Origin: Streptomyces cathayae
GTDB lineage: Bacteria; Actinomycetota; Actinomycetes; Streptomycetales; Streptomycetaceae
Assembly (NCBI RefSeq): GCF_029760955.1
Contig: NZ_CP121682.1
Coordinates: forward strand, 1,178,001-1,242,000
DNA: 64,000 nucleotides
Direction: 5' to 3'
The translations under genes and the position numbers were made by a program. Positions 33,401 through 42,479 of this stretch are shown piece after piece; position 1 is the first letter of the stretch; each line of letters begins with the position of its first letter. Under the pieces are notes generated by a model, which worked only from the letters and a program-made list of their open reading frames with translations, made no database searches and was not told the origin of the DNA.

Positions 33401-35524
33401 ATGAGAACCGCACCGCGCCGGGCCCGCTGGCTCGTACCCCTCGTCCTCCTGCTGGTCTGGCTGGGTGTGGGCGGAACGCTCGGGCCCTACGCGGGCAAGC
33501 TGGGCGAGGTGGCCACCAACGACCAGGCGTCGTTCCTGCCGCAGAGCGCCGAGTCCACCCAGGTCCTCGAGGCCCGTGCGGCGTTCGCCCAGGCCGAGAC
33601 CCTCCCGGCCATCGTGGTCTGGACGGCGGACGGGGCCCGGGTCACCGAGGCGCAGCGGGCGGCCGCCACCGAATCCGTCGGCGCGCTCGCCGGAAGCCCC
33701 GGTGTCGTCGGCAGGCCCTCGCCCGCCCTGCTCTCCGACGACGGCCAGGCCCTGCAGGCCGTCGTCCAGCTCGAGCCCGGCCTGGACGAGGAGTTGCCCG
33801 CGGTCCTCGGGGAGGTGCGCGCGGCGGCGCAGCAGGTGCCGGGCACCGAGGCGCAGATCGCCGGCCCGGCGGCGAGCCAGGCCGACCTGTCGGACGCGTT
33901 CGCGGGCATCGACGGACTGCTGCTGGGTGTGGCGCTCGCCGCCGTGCTGGTGATCCTGCTGCTCGTCTACCGCAGCGTCCTGCTGCCGTTCGTGATCATC
34001 CTCGGCTCCGTCTTCGCCCTGGGACTGGCCTGTGCCGTGGTGTACGCGCTGGCGCAGCGGGACATCGTCCAGGTCGACGGGCAGGTGCAGGGCATCCTGT
34101 CCATCCTGGTGATCGGCGCCGCGACCGACTACGCCCTGCTCCTGGCCGCGCGCTTCCGCGAGGAACTCGCCGTGCGCGGGGACCGGGCCGCGGCCGCCCT
34201 GGTGGCGGTGCGGCGCTCGTTCGGTGCGATCACCGCCAGTGCCGCCACGGTGGCGCTCGGGCTGCTGGCCCTCCTGGCGAGCGACCTCACGAACAACCGC
34301 GCGCTCGGACCGGTGGGCGCCATCGGCATCGTGTGCGCCGTGCTCACCACGCTCACCTTCCTGCCGGCCGTGCTGGCCCTGCTGGGCCGTACCGCCTACT
34401 GGCCCACTCGCCCGAAGGCGTCGGACGCGTCCGCGGAGGGCCACCCGGTGTGGCTCCGGGTGGCCGCGCGGGTGAACGCGCGTCCGCGCTTCGTCTGGCT
34501 CGTGACCGGACTCGTCCTCACCGCCCTGGCGGCCTTCTCCCCCACGCTGTCCGCCAAGGGGGTGCCGCTCGACGAGATCTTCGTGAACGACGCCCCCTCC
34601 GTCGCCGCCCAGGAGACGGTCGGCAGGCACTTCCCCGGTGGCTCGGGCAATCCGGCGGTCATCATCGCCGACGCCGACCGTGCCGACGCGGTGACGGCCG
34701 CCGCGAAGGACACCGAGGGCGTGGCATCGGCCGGCGCGGTCTCCGCCTCGGGGCGGCCCGGGGCCGGTGAGCCGCAGGTCGTCGACGGGCGGGTGCGCAT
34801 CGACGCCACGCTCGACGCGGCAGCGGACAGCGACGCGGCCAAGGAGACCATCGAGCGGCTGCGCGAGAACGTGCACGCGGTCCCGGGGGCCGACGCGCTG
34901 GTCGGCGGGTACACGGCGCAGCAGTACGACACCCAGCAGACCGCCGCGCACGACCGCACGGTGATCGTTCCCGTGGTGCTCGGCATCATCCTGCTGATCC
35001 TGATCGTCCTGCTGCGCTCGCTGCTCGTACCGGTGCTGCTGGTGGCGACCGTCGCGCTGAACTTCCTGGCGACGCTGGGGGTCTCCTCCCTCGTCTTCGA
35101 GCATCTCCTCGGGTTCAGCGGCACGGACGCCTCCGTCCCGCTGTACGGATTCGTGTTCCTGGTGGCCCTCGGCGTCGACTACAACATCTTCCTGATGTCC
35201 CGGGTACGCGAGGAGGCACTCGCGCACGGCTCGCGGCAGGGTGTGCTGCGCGGGCTGACCACGACCGGCGGGGTGATCACCTCGGCGGGTGTGGTGCTCG
35301 CCGCGACGTTCGCGGCCCTGATGGTCATCCCGTTGGCGTTCCTCGTGCAGATCGCCTTCATCGTGGCCTTCGGTGTCCTGCTCGACACGCTCGTGGTCCG
35401 CTCGCTGCTGGTGCCCGCGCTCGTGATCGACATCGGGCCCCGGGCGTGGTGGCCCAGCGTCCTGGCCCGCGGCGACAGTCGTCCGGAGGAGGAGCCGCAG
35501 ACGGCGGACCGGCGGCCGGCGTAG
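33401..35524 (+). CDS. MMPL/RND family transporter
   Basis: A 707-residue membrane transporter with the two-half RND layout: TM1, a large extracellular loop, six TM helices (about 175-350), TM7 (about 370-395), a second loop, and five more helices. TM4-like signature LLVYRSVLLPFVIILGSVF and GAATDYALLLAARFREEL, repeated in the second half as LGVDYNIFLMSRVREEAL, are the characteristic G-x-x-x-D-Y motifs with the proton-relay acidic residues. Such proteins export lipids, siderophores or drugs. It is divergent from a MarR regulator and probably controlled by it. The stop is 146 bases before the TauE gene. Confidence 0.93.
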   Translation: MRTAPRRARWLVPLVLLLVWLGVGGTLGPYAGKLGEVATNDQASFLPQSAESTQVLEARAAFAQAETLPAIVVWTADGARVTEAQRAAATESVGALAGSPGVVGRPSPALLSDDGQALQAVVQLEPGLDEELPAVLGEVRAAAQQVPGTEAQIAGPAASQADLSDAFAGIDGLLLGVALAAVLVILLLVYRSVLLPFVIILGSVFALGLACAVVYALAQRDIVQVDGQVQGILSILVIGAATDYALLLAARFREELAVRGDRAAAALVAVRRSFGAITASAATVALGLLALLASDLTNNRALGPVGAIGIVCAVLTTLTFLPAVLALLGRTAYWPTRPKASDASAEGHPVWLRVAARVNARPRFVWLVTGLVLTALAAFSPTLSAKGVPLDEIFVNDAPSVAAQETVGRHFPGGSGNPAVIIADADRADAVTAAAKDTEGVASAGAVSASGRPGAGEPQVVDGRVRIDATLDAAADSDAAKETIERLRENVHAVPGADALVGGYTAQQYDTQQTAAHDRTVIVPVVLGIILLILIVLLRSLLVPVLLVATVALNFLATLGVSSLVFEHLLGFSGTDASVPLYGFVFLVALGVDYNIFLMSRVREEALAHGSRQGVLRGLTTTGGVITSAGVVLAATFAALMVIPLAFLVQIAFIVAFGVLLDTLVVRSLLVPALVIDIGPRAWWPSVLARGDSRPEEEPQTADRRPA

Positions 35525-35601
35525 CGACGGCCGAGGCCGCGGTCCGTCCCGTACGGGATCTCCCCGTGTGACGTCCGTTCCCCGGCGCGCCGGTCTCCGG
35601 C

Positions 35602-35657
35602 ATGCTCCGGACGGAATGCTCCGGGCGGAATGCTCCGAGCGGCATGCTCCAGACGGA
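35602..35657. repeat. Four tandem 14-base repeats upstream of TauE
   Basis: Four head-to-tail copies of ATGCTCCGGACGGA, with one to three changes each, at 35602-35615, 35616-35629, 35630-35643 and 35644-35657. They end 13 bases before the TauE start, at its ribosome site. Each copy contains the inverted half-sites TCCG..CGGA, so the array could bind a regulator several times. Confidence 0.7.
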
Positions 35658-35670
35658 GGGGAGGGGCGGT

Positions 35671-36426
35671 ATGCCGGTGTCGGTGATGGTGGCGCTGGGG
35701 TTGACGGGGCTCGTGGGAGGCATCGGTATCACCGCTGTCGGCCCCGGTGGGGTGCTGCCCACGATCGGGCTGTTCACCCTGACCGGCCTCTCCCCCGCCG
35801 AGGTGGCCGGTACCTCCATCGTCACCCATGTCGCCACCGGCGTGCTGGGCACCGCGGCCTACACCCGTTCCGGCCAGTTGCGCGAGCCGGGAACACGCCG
35901 CGTCGCCGGGATCCTGGCCGGCACGGCCGTGCTCGGGACTCCCGTCGGGGTACTGCTCAACTCCCTCGTGTCCACTCGTACGTTCGGGGTGGTGCTCGGT
36001 GTGCTCGTGGCCGTGGTGGCCGCCCTGGTGTGGCACCGCGAGCGCCACCGGCCCGCGGCCGCGCCCGCCCGCCCGTCCGCACCCGTGGTGGCCGGACTCG
36101 GGTTCGTCGTCGCCGTCGTCTCCGGCGTCGTCGGCATCGGGGGCCCGATGCTCACCGTCCCGCTGCTGGTCGCGCTCGGCGTGCCCGTGCTGGAGTCCCT
36201 GGCCTCCGCCCAGGCCCAGTCGATCGTCATCGCCGGGGTGGGCACCGTGGGCTATCTCGCCCACGGTGCCGTCGACTGGCCCCTGGCCGCCCTGATCGGC
36301 GTCCCGGAACTGGCCGGCGTGCTCCTGGGCTGGCGGATCGCCCACGCCCTGCCCGCCCGCAGCCTGAAGTACGCGCTCGTCGTCACGTTGTTCGCGCTGG
36401 CGCCCTACCTCGTCCTGCACGGCTGA
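35671..36426 (+). CDS. TauE/SafE family permease
   Basis: A 251-residue membrane protein with about eight helices, belonging to the sulfite/organosulfonate exporter (TauE/SafE, formerly DUF81) family. The signature repeats are VGGIGITAVGPGGVLPTIGL and VVSGVVGIGGPMLTVPLLVALG, the two Gly-rich halves of the transporter. Substrates known in the family are sulfite, sulfoacetate and similar organosulfur anions, but Streptomyces members are not assigned. The start at 35671 follows a GAGGGGAGGGG run; the open frame upstream is made of repeats. It lies 13 bases after an unusual tandem repeat and 154 bases before the methyltransferase. Confidence 0.88.
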   Translation: MPVSVMVALGLTGLVGGIGITAVGPGGVLPTIGLFTLTGLSPAEVAGTSIVTHVATGVLGTAAYTRSGQLREPGTRRVAGILAGTAVLGTPVGVLLNSLVSTRTFGVVLGVLVAVVAALVWHRERHRPAAAPARPSAPVVAGLGFVVAVVSGVVGIGGPMLTVPLLVALGVPVLESLASAQAQSIVIAGVGTVGYLAHGAVDWPLAALIGVPELAGVLLGWRIAHALPARSLKYALVVTLFALAPYLVLHG

Positions 36427-36525
36427 GGGGGTGCGTCCCGGTGCCGGGCGGAACGCGTCCGTACGCGCCACACCGGAGATGCGAACTGGAGTGCGCTACA
36501 GCACTGTTGGGACGTAAGTTGTGCG

Positions 36526-36553
36526 GAACACACCTGTTGGCTGAACACACCTG
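36526..36553 (+). promoter_or_regulatory. Two direct repeats before the methyltransferase gene
   Basis: GAACACACCTG occurs at 36526-36536 and again at 36543-36553, 17 bases apart, ending 26 bases before the ATG at 36580. The spacing suggests two binding sites on related faces of the helix, or a leftover duplication. Confidence 0.35.
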
Positions 36554-36579
36554 CCTCGGCTGAGAGACGGACCGTACCC

Positions 36580-37395
36580 ATGAGCGACCCTGCGACGACG
36601 CCCGGACCCGCTGCGCACCAGAAGATCGACACCTCGGTGCCGCATTCGGCCCGGATCTGGAACTACTGGCTGGGCGGGAAGGACAACTATCCCGTCGACG
36701 AGGAGGCGGGCGACGCGTACACCGCCGTCTTCCCCGGCATCGTCACCATCGCGCGCAGCAGCCGGGCCTTCCTGCGCCGCAACATCACGTACCTGGTCTC
36801 CGAGGCCGGCATCCGGCAGTTCCTGGACATCGGGACCGGCCTGCCGACCGCCGAAAACACCCATGAGGTCGCCCAGCGCATCGCGCCGGAGAGCAGGATC
36901 GTCTACGTCGACAACGACCCGATGGTCCTGGCGCACGCTCGCGCCCTGCTCTACTCCACCCCCGAGGGTGCCACCTCCTACGTCGACTCCAGCGTGCTGG
37001 ACCCGGAGCGTGTCCTGGCCGCCGCCTCGGAGACGCTGGACTTCAGCAGGCCCACCGCCCTCATCCTCAGCAACATCCTGGGGCACATCGCCGACTACGA
37101 CCAGGCCCGCTCCATCGTCACCCGGCTGATGGACGCGCTGCCGTCCGGCAGCTACCTCTCCGTCAACGACGGTTCCCGGGGCGTCGACCCGGGCTTCGAG
37201 CAGGCCCAGGACGGCTACAACAAGAGCGGCGCCATCCCCTACAACCTGCGCACCGTCGACGAGATCACGTCGTTCTTCGACGGTCTGGAGCTCCTGGAGC
37301 CCGGCGTCGTCTCGGTCCCCCTGTGGCGTCCGGAGGCCGAGACCCCCGACTCCGCGCTCATCGCCGAGCACGGCGGTCTCGCCCGCAAGCCGTGA
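36580..37395 (+). CDS. SAM-dependent methyltransferase (DUF574 family)
   Basis: A 271-residue protein of the actinomycete-specific DUF574/PF04672 group. The N-terminal block SVPHSARIWNYWLGGKDNYP is the hallmark of the family. The SAM motif is FLDIGTGLPTAENTHEVAQ, followed by VYVDNDPMVLAHARALL. Streptomyces has many copies and their targets are unknown. The gene is single and ends in a strong hairpin. The start ATG 36580 follows GAGAGACGG. Confidence 0.9.
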   Translation: MSDPATTPGPAAHQKIDTSVPHSARIWNYWLGGKDNYPVDEEAGDAYTAVFPGIVTIARSSRAFLRRNITYLVSEAGIRQFLDIGTGLPTAENTHEVAQRIAPESRIVYVDNDPMVLAHARALLYSTPEGATSYVDSSVLDPERVLAAASETLDFSRPTALILSNILGHIADYDQARSIVTRLMDALPSGSYLSVNDGSRGVDPGFEQAQDGYNKSGAIPYNLRTVDEITSFFDGLELLEPGVVSVPLWRPEAETPDSALIAEHGGLARKP

Positions 37396-37411
37396 CCCGC
37401 TGACGCCCCGT

Positions 37412-37439
37412 GCGGTCGCGGTGGGAACACCGCGACCGC
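37412..37439 (+). terminator. Hairpin terminator with GGAA loop after the methyltransferase gene
   Basis: A perfect 12-bp stem GCGGTCGCGGTG / CACCGCGACCGC with a GGAA tetraloop, 17 bases after the stop. Confidence 0.75.
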
Positions 37440-37663
37440 CTGCGGCCCGCGTCCGGCGCTCCCGCGCTCCCGCGCTGCCGCACTGCCGCAATTCGCCTGA
37501 ACGCAGGGGAAGTACGGCAAACCGCCGCTCCCGCCGGTACGCCCCTGTCACCCTCCGCCCACGGAGCGAGTTCGCCCTTCCACCCCACCCGGAAGCGTGT
37601 GAGACTGGCGTCCCGTCCGCTGTGCGGGCCCCCTTCCGCACCGACCCCCACGAGAAGTGCGAC
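37440..37663. other. Gap with short tandem repeats before the secreted-protein gene
   Basis: 224 bases. At about 37455-37490 there are imperfect 8-base repeats (CGCTCCCG, CGCTCCCG, CGCTGCCG, CACTGCCG). The rest has no gene or strong motif; the promoter of the next gene must lie here. Confidence 0.3.
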
Positions 37664-38329
37664 GTGCGTTCTTTTCCTCTGCCGATAGCGCTGGCCGCGC
37701 GCCTGTCCCCGGTGGTCGTCCTCGCCGCTGCGGGCTGGGCACTGTCCTCCGGACTGTCCTCCGAGCCGCAGGCGGCGGAGAAGAGAACGGCCGGGGGAAC
37801 GCCGACCCAGTCCGCCTCCGCTCCGTCGACGACGACGGTGCCCATGACGTACACCGCCGCTCCCGTCCCCTGCGGCAGCGTCGCCGAGAAGACCGTCACA
37901 TCCCTCGTGCCGGGGGCCAAGGCGTCCGGCAAGGAGATCAAGTCCACCGACTCCAAGCTGCGCAGGACCTGTTCCTGGAACGCGCTCGAGGGCTACGAGT
38001 ACCGCTGGCTCGACGTCTCCTTCGAGGTTCTGCAGTCGGACGACGCGGCCGAACAGTCCTACGGGAGACGGCTGAAGGACAAGAGCGGCGGCGGCCCGGT
38101 CCCCGGGCTCGGTGACGCGGCGTACTCCGTCGTGAACCTCGCCACCCAGGACAAGCAGCAGACCCGTGAGGGCGTGGTGGTGGCCCGCGCCTCCAACGCG
38201 CTGGTGATCGTCACCTACAACGGCAGCGACTTCGAGTCGAAGAAGGCGCCCTCCACGGACGAGATCAACAAGGGCGCCATCAAGGCCGCCAAGGAGGCGA
38301 TGGCGGCGCTGCTGGAGGGGCGGGGCTGA
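37664..38329 (+). CDS. Secreted or membrane-anchored protein, DUF3558-like
   Basis: A 221-residue protein with an N-terminal hydrophobic segment (ALAARLSPVVVLAAAGWALSSG), a Ser/Thr/Pro-rich linker, and an extracellular domain with three cysteines (for example VPCGSVAEKTV and RTCSWN). The pattern C-x-x-V-A-E-K followed by CSW is reminiscent of DUF3558 lipoproteins in actinomycetes, but there is no clear lipobox here. It could bind a small extracellular ligand or serve as an envelope factor. GTG 37664 is chosen because the signal-type segment begins there; the open frame upstream is Pro/Arg noise. Confidence 0.65.
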   Translation: MRSFPLPIALAARLSPVVVLAAAGWALSSGLSSEPQAAEKRTAGGTPTQSASAPSTTTVPMTYTAAPVPCGSVAEKTVTSLVPGAKASGKEIKSTDSKLRRTCSWNALEGYEYRWLDVSFEVLQSDDAAEQSYGRRLKDKSGGGPVPGLGDAAYSVVNLATQDKQQTREGVVVARASNALVIVTYNGSDFESKKAPSTDEINKGAIKAAKEAMAALLEGRG

Positions 38330-38735
38330 CCCGGCCCGTCCTCGAAGCGCGCCGGGCGCCGCAGGCCTCCGACAGAAGACCGGAATTCATGGTTCCGTGA
38401 CATCCCTCACGCACGTCCTCGATCTACGCAGGCCGCTTAGTAGGACCCGCTCCGGCGACATGGGGGATTTATCCGTCTTGACATGAAAGAGGGGCGGGCC
38501 GAGGCGGACGGTGATCCGGCGGGCGGCCCGGGTCCGCGGTTCGTGCGCCGGGCGGCGGCTCCTGACGAGGCGGCAGGCATCCCGACGGGCCCGTCGCGAG
38601 CAGGTCGGCATGGTCTTCCGCCCGCCGCAAGACCCCCGCAGACCTACGAAGCGCAGTAGTGCAACGGCCCTTTGCGCCCCGCGTCGGGCCGTCCCAAGAA
38701 TGACCAGTCTCCGGACAACAGGGGTGAGGTCACTC
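38330..38735. other. Upstream region of the CAP gene, no gene seen
   Basis: 406 bases between the secreted-protein gene and the CAP gene. It holds TTGACA at 38477-38482, without a matching -10 at the right distance, and several short AT-rich patches. GAGGT at about 38726-38730 lies just before the CAP start. I see no coding signal on either strand. Confidence 0.35.
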
Positions 38736-39560
38736 ATGGGAAAGCATCGTCGTCAGCGGCGGTACCGGCGGACGGTCGTCACGGCAGTCGCCATGGGCGC
38801 CGTGGGGATACCCTCGGTCGCCCTGGCCTGTGCCGACTGGCCCGGCAGCGGACAGCGGCAGCAGGACACCGCCGCCCCCGCCGCGGCCGAGGACAGGTGG
38901 GGCGACGCCGACCGGCACCACCGGTGGGACGGCAAGCCGCACGGCGGGCCCACGGCGGCGCCGTCGCACACGCCGACCGCCACCGCGGACGCCTCGAAGG
39001 GCGGGGCGCCGCGGCACAGCGGCGCCGAGCCGACGCACAACCCGAAGGCGCACAAGCCGAAGAAGACGGTCCGCGAGGCATCCGTCGCCAGGCCCACCAC
39101 AGCGGCTCCGAAGCCCACCACGGCCGCCCCCGAGCCCACCCCCGCCGCCCCGAGCCCCGCCGCGACCGGCGGTGCCGCGGCCTCCGGAGCCGTCGCCGAG
39201 GTCGTGGAACTCGTCAACGCCGAGCGCGGCAAGGCCGGTTGCTCCCCGGTGAAGGTGAACGCCACCCTGACCGAGGCCGCGCAGAACCACAGCGCGGACA
39301 TGGCGTCGAGCCGCACCATGTCGCACACCGGCTCGGACGGATCCTCACCCGCCGACCGCATCACCCGCGCCGGCTACACCTGGAGCACCTACGGCGAGAA
39401 CGTCGCCTACGGCTACTCCTCTCCCGAGCAGGTGATGGCCGGCTGGATGTCCAGTCCCGGCCACAAGAAGAACATCCTCAACTGCTCGTTCGAGGAGATC
39501 GGTGTCGGTCTCGCACAGCCCGGCTCCTACTGGACCCAGAACTTCGGCACGGCCCGGTAG
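38736..39560 (+). CDS. Secreted CAP-domain (SCP/PR-1) protein
   Basis: A 274-residue secreted protein. Residues 1-32 form a twin-Arg-rich signal region (QRRYRRTVVTAVAMGAVG, SVALACA). It is followed by a long Thr/Pro/Ala linker with TTAAPKPTTAAPEPTPAAP, which probably spans the cell wall. The C-terminal CAP domain of about 125 residues has AEVVELVNAERGKAGCSPV, HSADMASSRTMSHTGSDG and GENVAYGYSSPEQVMAGWM with SPGHKKNILNCSFEEIGVG. Bacterial CAP proteins are often found in the cell wall during sporulation. The start is 38736 with GAGGT upstream. No enzymatic role is inferred. Confidence 0.9.
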   Translation: MGKHRRQRRYRRTVVTAVAMGAVGIPSVALACADWPGSGQRQQDTAAPAAAEDRWGDADRHHRWDGKPHGGPTAAPSHTPTATADASKGGAPRHSGAEPTHNPKAHKPKKTVREASVARPTTAAPKPTTAAPEPTPAAPSPAATGGAAASGAVAEVVELVNAERGKAGCSPVKVNATLTEAAQNHSADMASSRTMSHTGSDGSSPADRITRAGYTWSTYGENVAYGYSSPEQVMAGWMSSPGHKKNILNCSFEEIGVGLAQPGSYWTQNFGTAR

Positions 39561-39585
39561 TCGCCGCAGGGGTCGCAGGGACCGG

Positions 39586-40587
39586 TCAGCGGCTGAGGGC
39601 CGGGATGACCTCTGCGCCGTACGCGTCGATCGTCGCCTCCTGCGCGTCGTGCATGTCGTACACGGCGAACTGGTCCACACCCAGCCCGCGCAGCGCCTCC
39701 AGCTTCTCGATGTGCGCCTCGGCCGGGCCGAGCAGGCAGAACCGGTCGACGATCTCGTCGGTGACGAAGTCCGTGGACGGGTTGCCGGCCCGCCCGTGGT
39801 GGCTGTAGTCGTAGCCGTGCCGTTCCTTGATGTACGACGTCAGCGCCTCGGGGACCAGGTCCGAGTGCTCGCCGTAGCGGGCGACCAGGTCCGCGACGTG
39901 GTTGCCGACCATGCCGCCGAACCAGCGGCACTGGTCGCGGGCGTGCGCCAGATCGTCGCCGACGTACGCCGGGGCGGCGACGCAGACGGTCACGGAGGCG
40001 GGGTCGCGCCCCACCTCCGCGGCCGCGGCCCGTACCGCCTTCACCATCCACTCGGTCAGATACGGGTCGGCGAGCTGCAGGATGAAGCCGTCGGCCTTCC
40101 GCCCGGCGAGGGCGAGCGCCTTCGGCCCGTACGCCGCCATCCAGACCGGCAGCCTGCCGTCCCTCACCCACGGGATCCGCAGCGGCTGCCCGTCGACCTC
40201 GGCCTCGCGCCCCTCGGCGAGGTCGCGGATCACGTCGATCGCCTCACCCAGGCGGGCCAGGGTGCTGGGTCTGCGTCCGGCGACCCGCATCGCGGAGTCG
40301 CCGCGGCCGATGCCGCAGACGGTCCGGTTGCCGAACATGTCGTTGAGGGTGGCGAAGGTGGAGGCGGTGACCTCCCAGGTGCGGGTGGCCGGGTTGGTGA
40401 CCATCGGGCCGACCTTCAGCCCGGTGGTGCCGGCCAGGATCTGGCTGTGGATCACGAACGGCTCCTGCCACAGCACTGCGGAGTCGAAGGTCCAGCCGTG
40501 CGTGAAGCCGTTGCGCTCCGCGCGCCGCATCAGGTCGACCACCCGCGAGGCCGGCGGATCGGTCTGCAGAACGAGTCCGAAGTCCAT
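39586..40587 (-). CDS. LLM-class F420-dependent oxidoreductase
   Basis: A 333-residue TIM-barrel protein of the luciferase-like monooxygenase superfamily, similar to F420-dependent reductases. Family blocks are MDFGLVLQTDPPASRVVDLM, FDSAVLWQEPFV, NRTVCGIGRGDSAMRVAGR, VWMAAYGPKALALAGRKADGF and YDMHDAQEATIDAYG. It lies 18 bases downstream of the dihydropyrimidinase fragment on the same strand, so it was probably part of a pyrimidine or hydantoin degradation operon. The start is ATG 40587, with GGAG 8 bases upstream; GTG 40593 is less likely. As the upstream gene is broken, its own expression may be affected. Confidence 0.88.
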   Translation of the reverse strand: MDFGLVLQTDPPASRVVDLMRRAERNGFTHGWTFDSAVLWQEPFVIHSQILAGTTGLKVGPMVTNPATRTWEVTASTFATLNDMFGNRTVCGIGRGDSAMRVAGRRPSTLARLGEAIDVIRDLAEGREAEVDGQPLRIPWVRDGRLPVWMAAYGPKALALAGRKADGFILQLADPYLTEWMVKAVRAAAAEVGRDPASVTVCVAAPAYVGDDLAHARDQCRWFGGMVGNHVADLVARYGEHSDLVPEALTSYIKERHGYDYSHHGRAGNPSTDFVTDEIVDRFCLLGPAEAHIEKLEALRGLGVDQFAVYDMHDAQEATIDAYGAEVIPALSR

Positions 40588-40605
40588 GCGCACCGCTCCT
40601 GGCTC

Positions 40606-41535
40606 CTAGTAGAGGTACTGGCAGGTGGAACGTGGGGTGTAGACGCCGTGTCCGGCGCGTCCGGTGTACTCCCGCTCGGTGATGACCGGTTCGCCGCGCG
40701 AGAGGACGGTCTCGACGCGGCCGGTGACGCGTGTGCCCTCGTACGCCGAGTAGTCGACGTTCATGTGGTGCGTCTTCGCGGAGATGACCTGCTCGGCGTG
40801 CGGGTCGTAGATCACCACGTCGGCGTCGGCGCCCGGGGCGAGGGTGCCCTTCTTCGGGTAGAGGCCGAACATGCGGGCCGGGGTGGCGCAGGCGATCTCG
40901 ATCCAGCGGCGGCGGGTGAGGTGCCCGTCGACGACGGCCTGGTGGAGCAGGTCCATCCGGTTCTCCACGCCCGGCATGCCGTTGGGGATCTTGGAGAAGT
41001 CGCCGCGGCCGAGGTCCTTCTGGCCGGTGAAGCAGAAGGGGCAGTGGTCGGTGGAGACCACCTGGAGGTCGTCGGTGCGCAGCGCCCGCCACAGGGATGC
41101 CTGGTGTTCCCTCGGTCTCAGGGGTGTGCTGCACACGTACTTGGCGCCCTCGAAGTCCGGCTCGGCGAGGTTGTCGGTGGACAGGAACAGGTACTGGGGA
41201 CATGTCTCGCCGAAGACGTTCAGGCCCTCGTCACGGGCCCGGGTCAGCTCGGCGACCGCCTCGGTGGCGGAGACGTGCACGACGTACAGCGGGGCGCCGG
41301 CGACCTGGGCGAGCCGGATGGCACGGTGGGTGGCCTCGGCCTCCAGCAGGGCCTTGCGGACCTCGCCGTGGTAGCGGGGGTCCGTCTCGCCGCGGGCCAG
41401 CGCCTGTTCGACGAGCACGTCGATCGCGATGCCGTTCTCGGCGTGCATCATGATCAGGCCGCCGTTCTCGGCGGAGCGCTGCATGGCGCGCAGGATCTGG
41501 CCGTCGTCGGAGTAGAAGACCCCTGGATACGCCAT
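40606..41535 (-). pseudogene. Dihydropyrimidinase/D-hydantoinase, N-terminal third missing
   Basis: The protein runs for about 309 residues and matches the C-terminal two thirds of dihydropyrimidinase, normally about 465 residues. Family blocks: MAYPGVFYSDDGQILRAMQ, MMHAENGIAIDVL, APLYVVHVSA, FGETCPQYLFL, VVSTDHCPF with the catalytic Asp/His pair, and LFGLYPKKGTLAPGADAD after a single-residue change of the usual motif. The N-terminal metal-binding H-x-H is gone. Upstream of ATG 41535 the frame stays open only to 41565 (after a TGA) and the similarity ends within 5 codons. The junction lies between this gene and a serine recombinase remnant. It cannot be an active hydantoinase. Confidence 0.9.
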
Positions 41536-41547
41536 GAATTGCTTGAT

Positions 41548-42479
41548 TTTCGTTCCGCCACCCCCTCACACGTCGTATCGTCATCGTCGCAGGTCATGGG
41601 CGATTCCGGGAGGGTTGCGAGGGCTGGATCGAAGGCACCGGTGATGTCGAGGTCGGGAAGGATGTACAGCGGCGGCACCGGCGTTCCTTCATAGTCGCCC
41701 AGCGCGCGCACCGCGGCTCCCCAGGAGCCGTCCTTCAGATACCCCAGGACCCGCTGGTAGATGCTGTTCGGCCGGTGGCCCTGCAGAACCTCCTCGGGCA
41801 GGTCCTTCCACTGCAGCCCGTGACGCACCTTGTAGAGGGATGCCTCGAACGCCACCCGAGGCGGAACGATGCGAGTCTTCTTCCTGGGGACCGGAAAGCA
41901 CGCTTCAACCCGCTTCCATTCATCGTCCGTCAGCTCCGGGGGTACGAGCAGCCCCCGCTCCTCGAACCATCCCTCGAAGGGGCAACCAGCGTTTCGTAGC
42001 ATTCCGGGAACGTGGCTGGTGACGCGAACTTCGATGTCGACAAGATCAAGCAGATCCAACCTCTCGGCGAATTCCAGAGCACCGAGTCGGGGAGTCACAT
42101 CAAGGGCCTGCTCGACGACCTCGTGAACTCGCTCCTCCCGCTGCTGAACCTCCAAAAGGCGTTCAGCCGCATCCGCCCTCAGATCACGAAGCCGGCGCTC
42201 CTTGCTCTGAAGCTCATCCTTCACCTCTGCGATGGACGCCTTAATCTCCAGTTCCGTCTCGGCATCGTCGCTCTCATCCGCGGCCAGGACTTCGGCCAAG
42301 GCGACAAGCTTCTTCTTCCGCAAGCGCTGGCTTCGCTCCAGTTCCTCGTCGAGAGCGGCAAGGCGCTCCTCGTACAACTGCGCTTCTCCGGGCACGTCCC
42401 CAAGCCACTCTTCAGCGAGGGCCCTGAGCTTTTCCGGATCCCCCAGCGTGCGCACCACCTCGCGCCAAACGACATCCTC
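41548..42479 (-). pseudogene. C-terminal half of a serine recombinase with an IS5-like HTH domain
   Basis: An open frame encodes the C-terminal coiled-coil half of a large serine recombinase: EDVVWREVVRTLGDPEKLRA, then a charged helical stretch (LEVQQREERVHEVVEQALDV) and the C-terminal beta segment. It is fused to a segment of DUF4096 type, LTDDEWKRVEACFPVPRKK and GLQWKDLPEE...RPNSIYQRVLGYLKDGSW, as seen at the N-terminus of IS5/IS4-group transposases. The catalytic serine domain is absent: similarity stops near 42479. Downstream it ends directly at the dihydropyrimidinase breakpoint. It is a remnant of the element that probably inserted here. Confidence 0.65.

Noticed and set aside
33374..35227. 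Minus-strand 617-residue open frame opposite MMPL
   Set aside because: Shadow of the transporter, composed of Gly/Arg/His/Gln runs.
37455..37490. 8-base tandem repeats as functional array
   Set aside because: Imperfect, GC-only simple sequence; no placement argument.
38477..38482. TTGACA as -35 of the CAP gene promoter
   Set aside because: No matching -10 sequence at 16-18 bases; likely chance.
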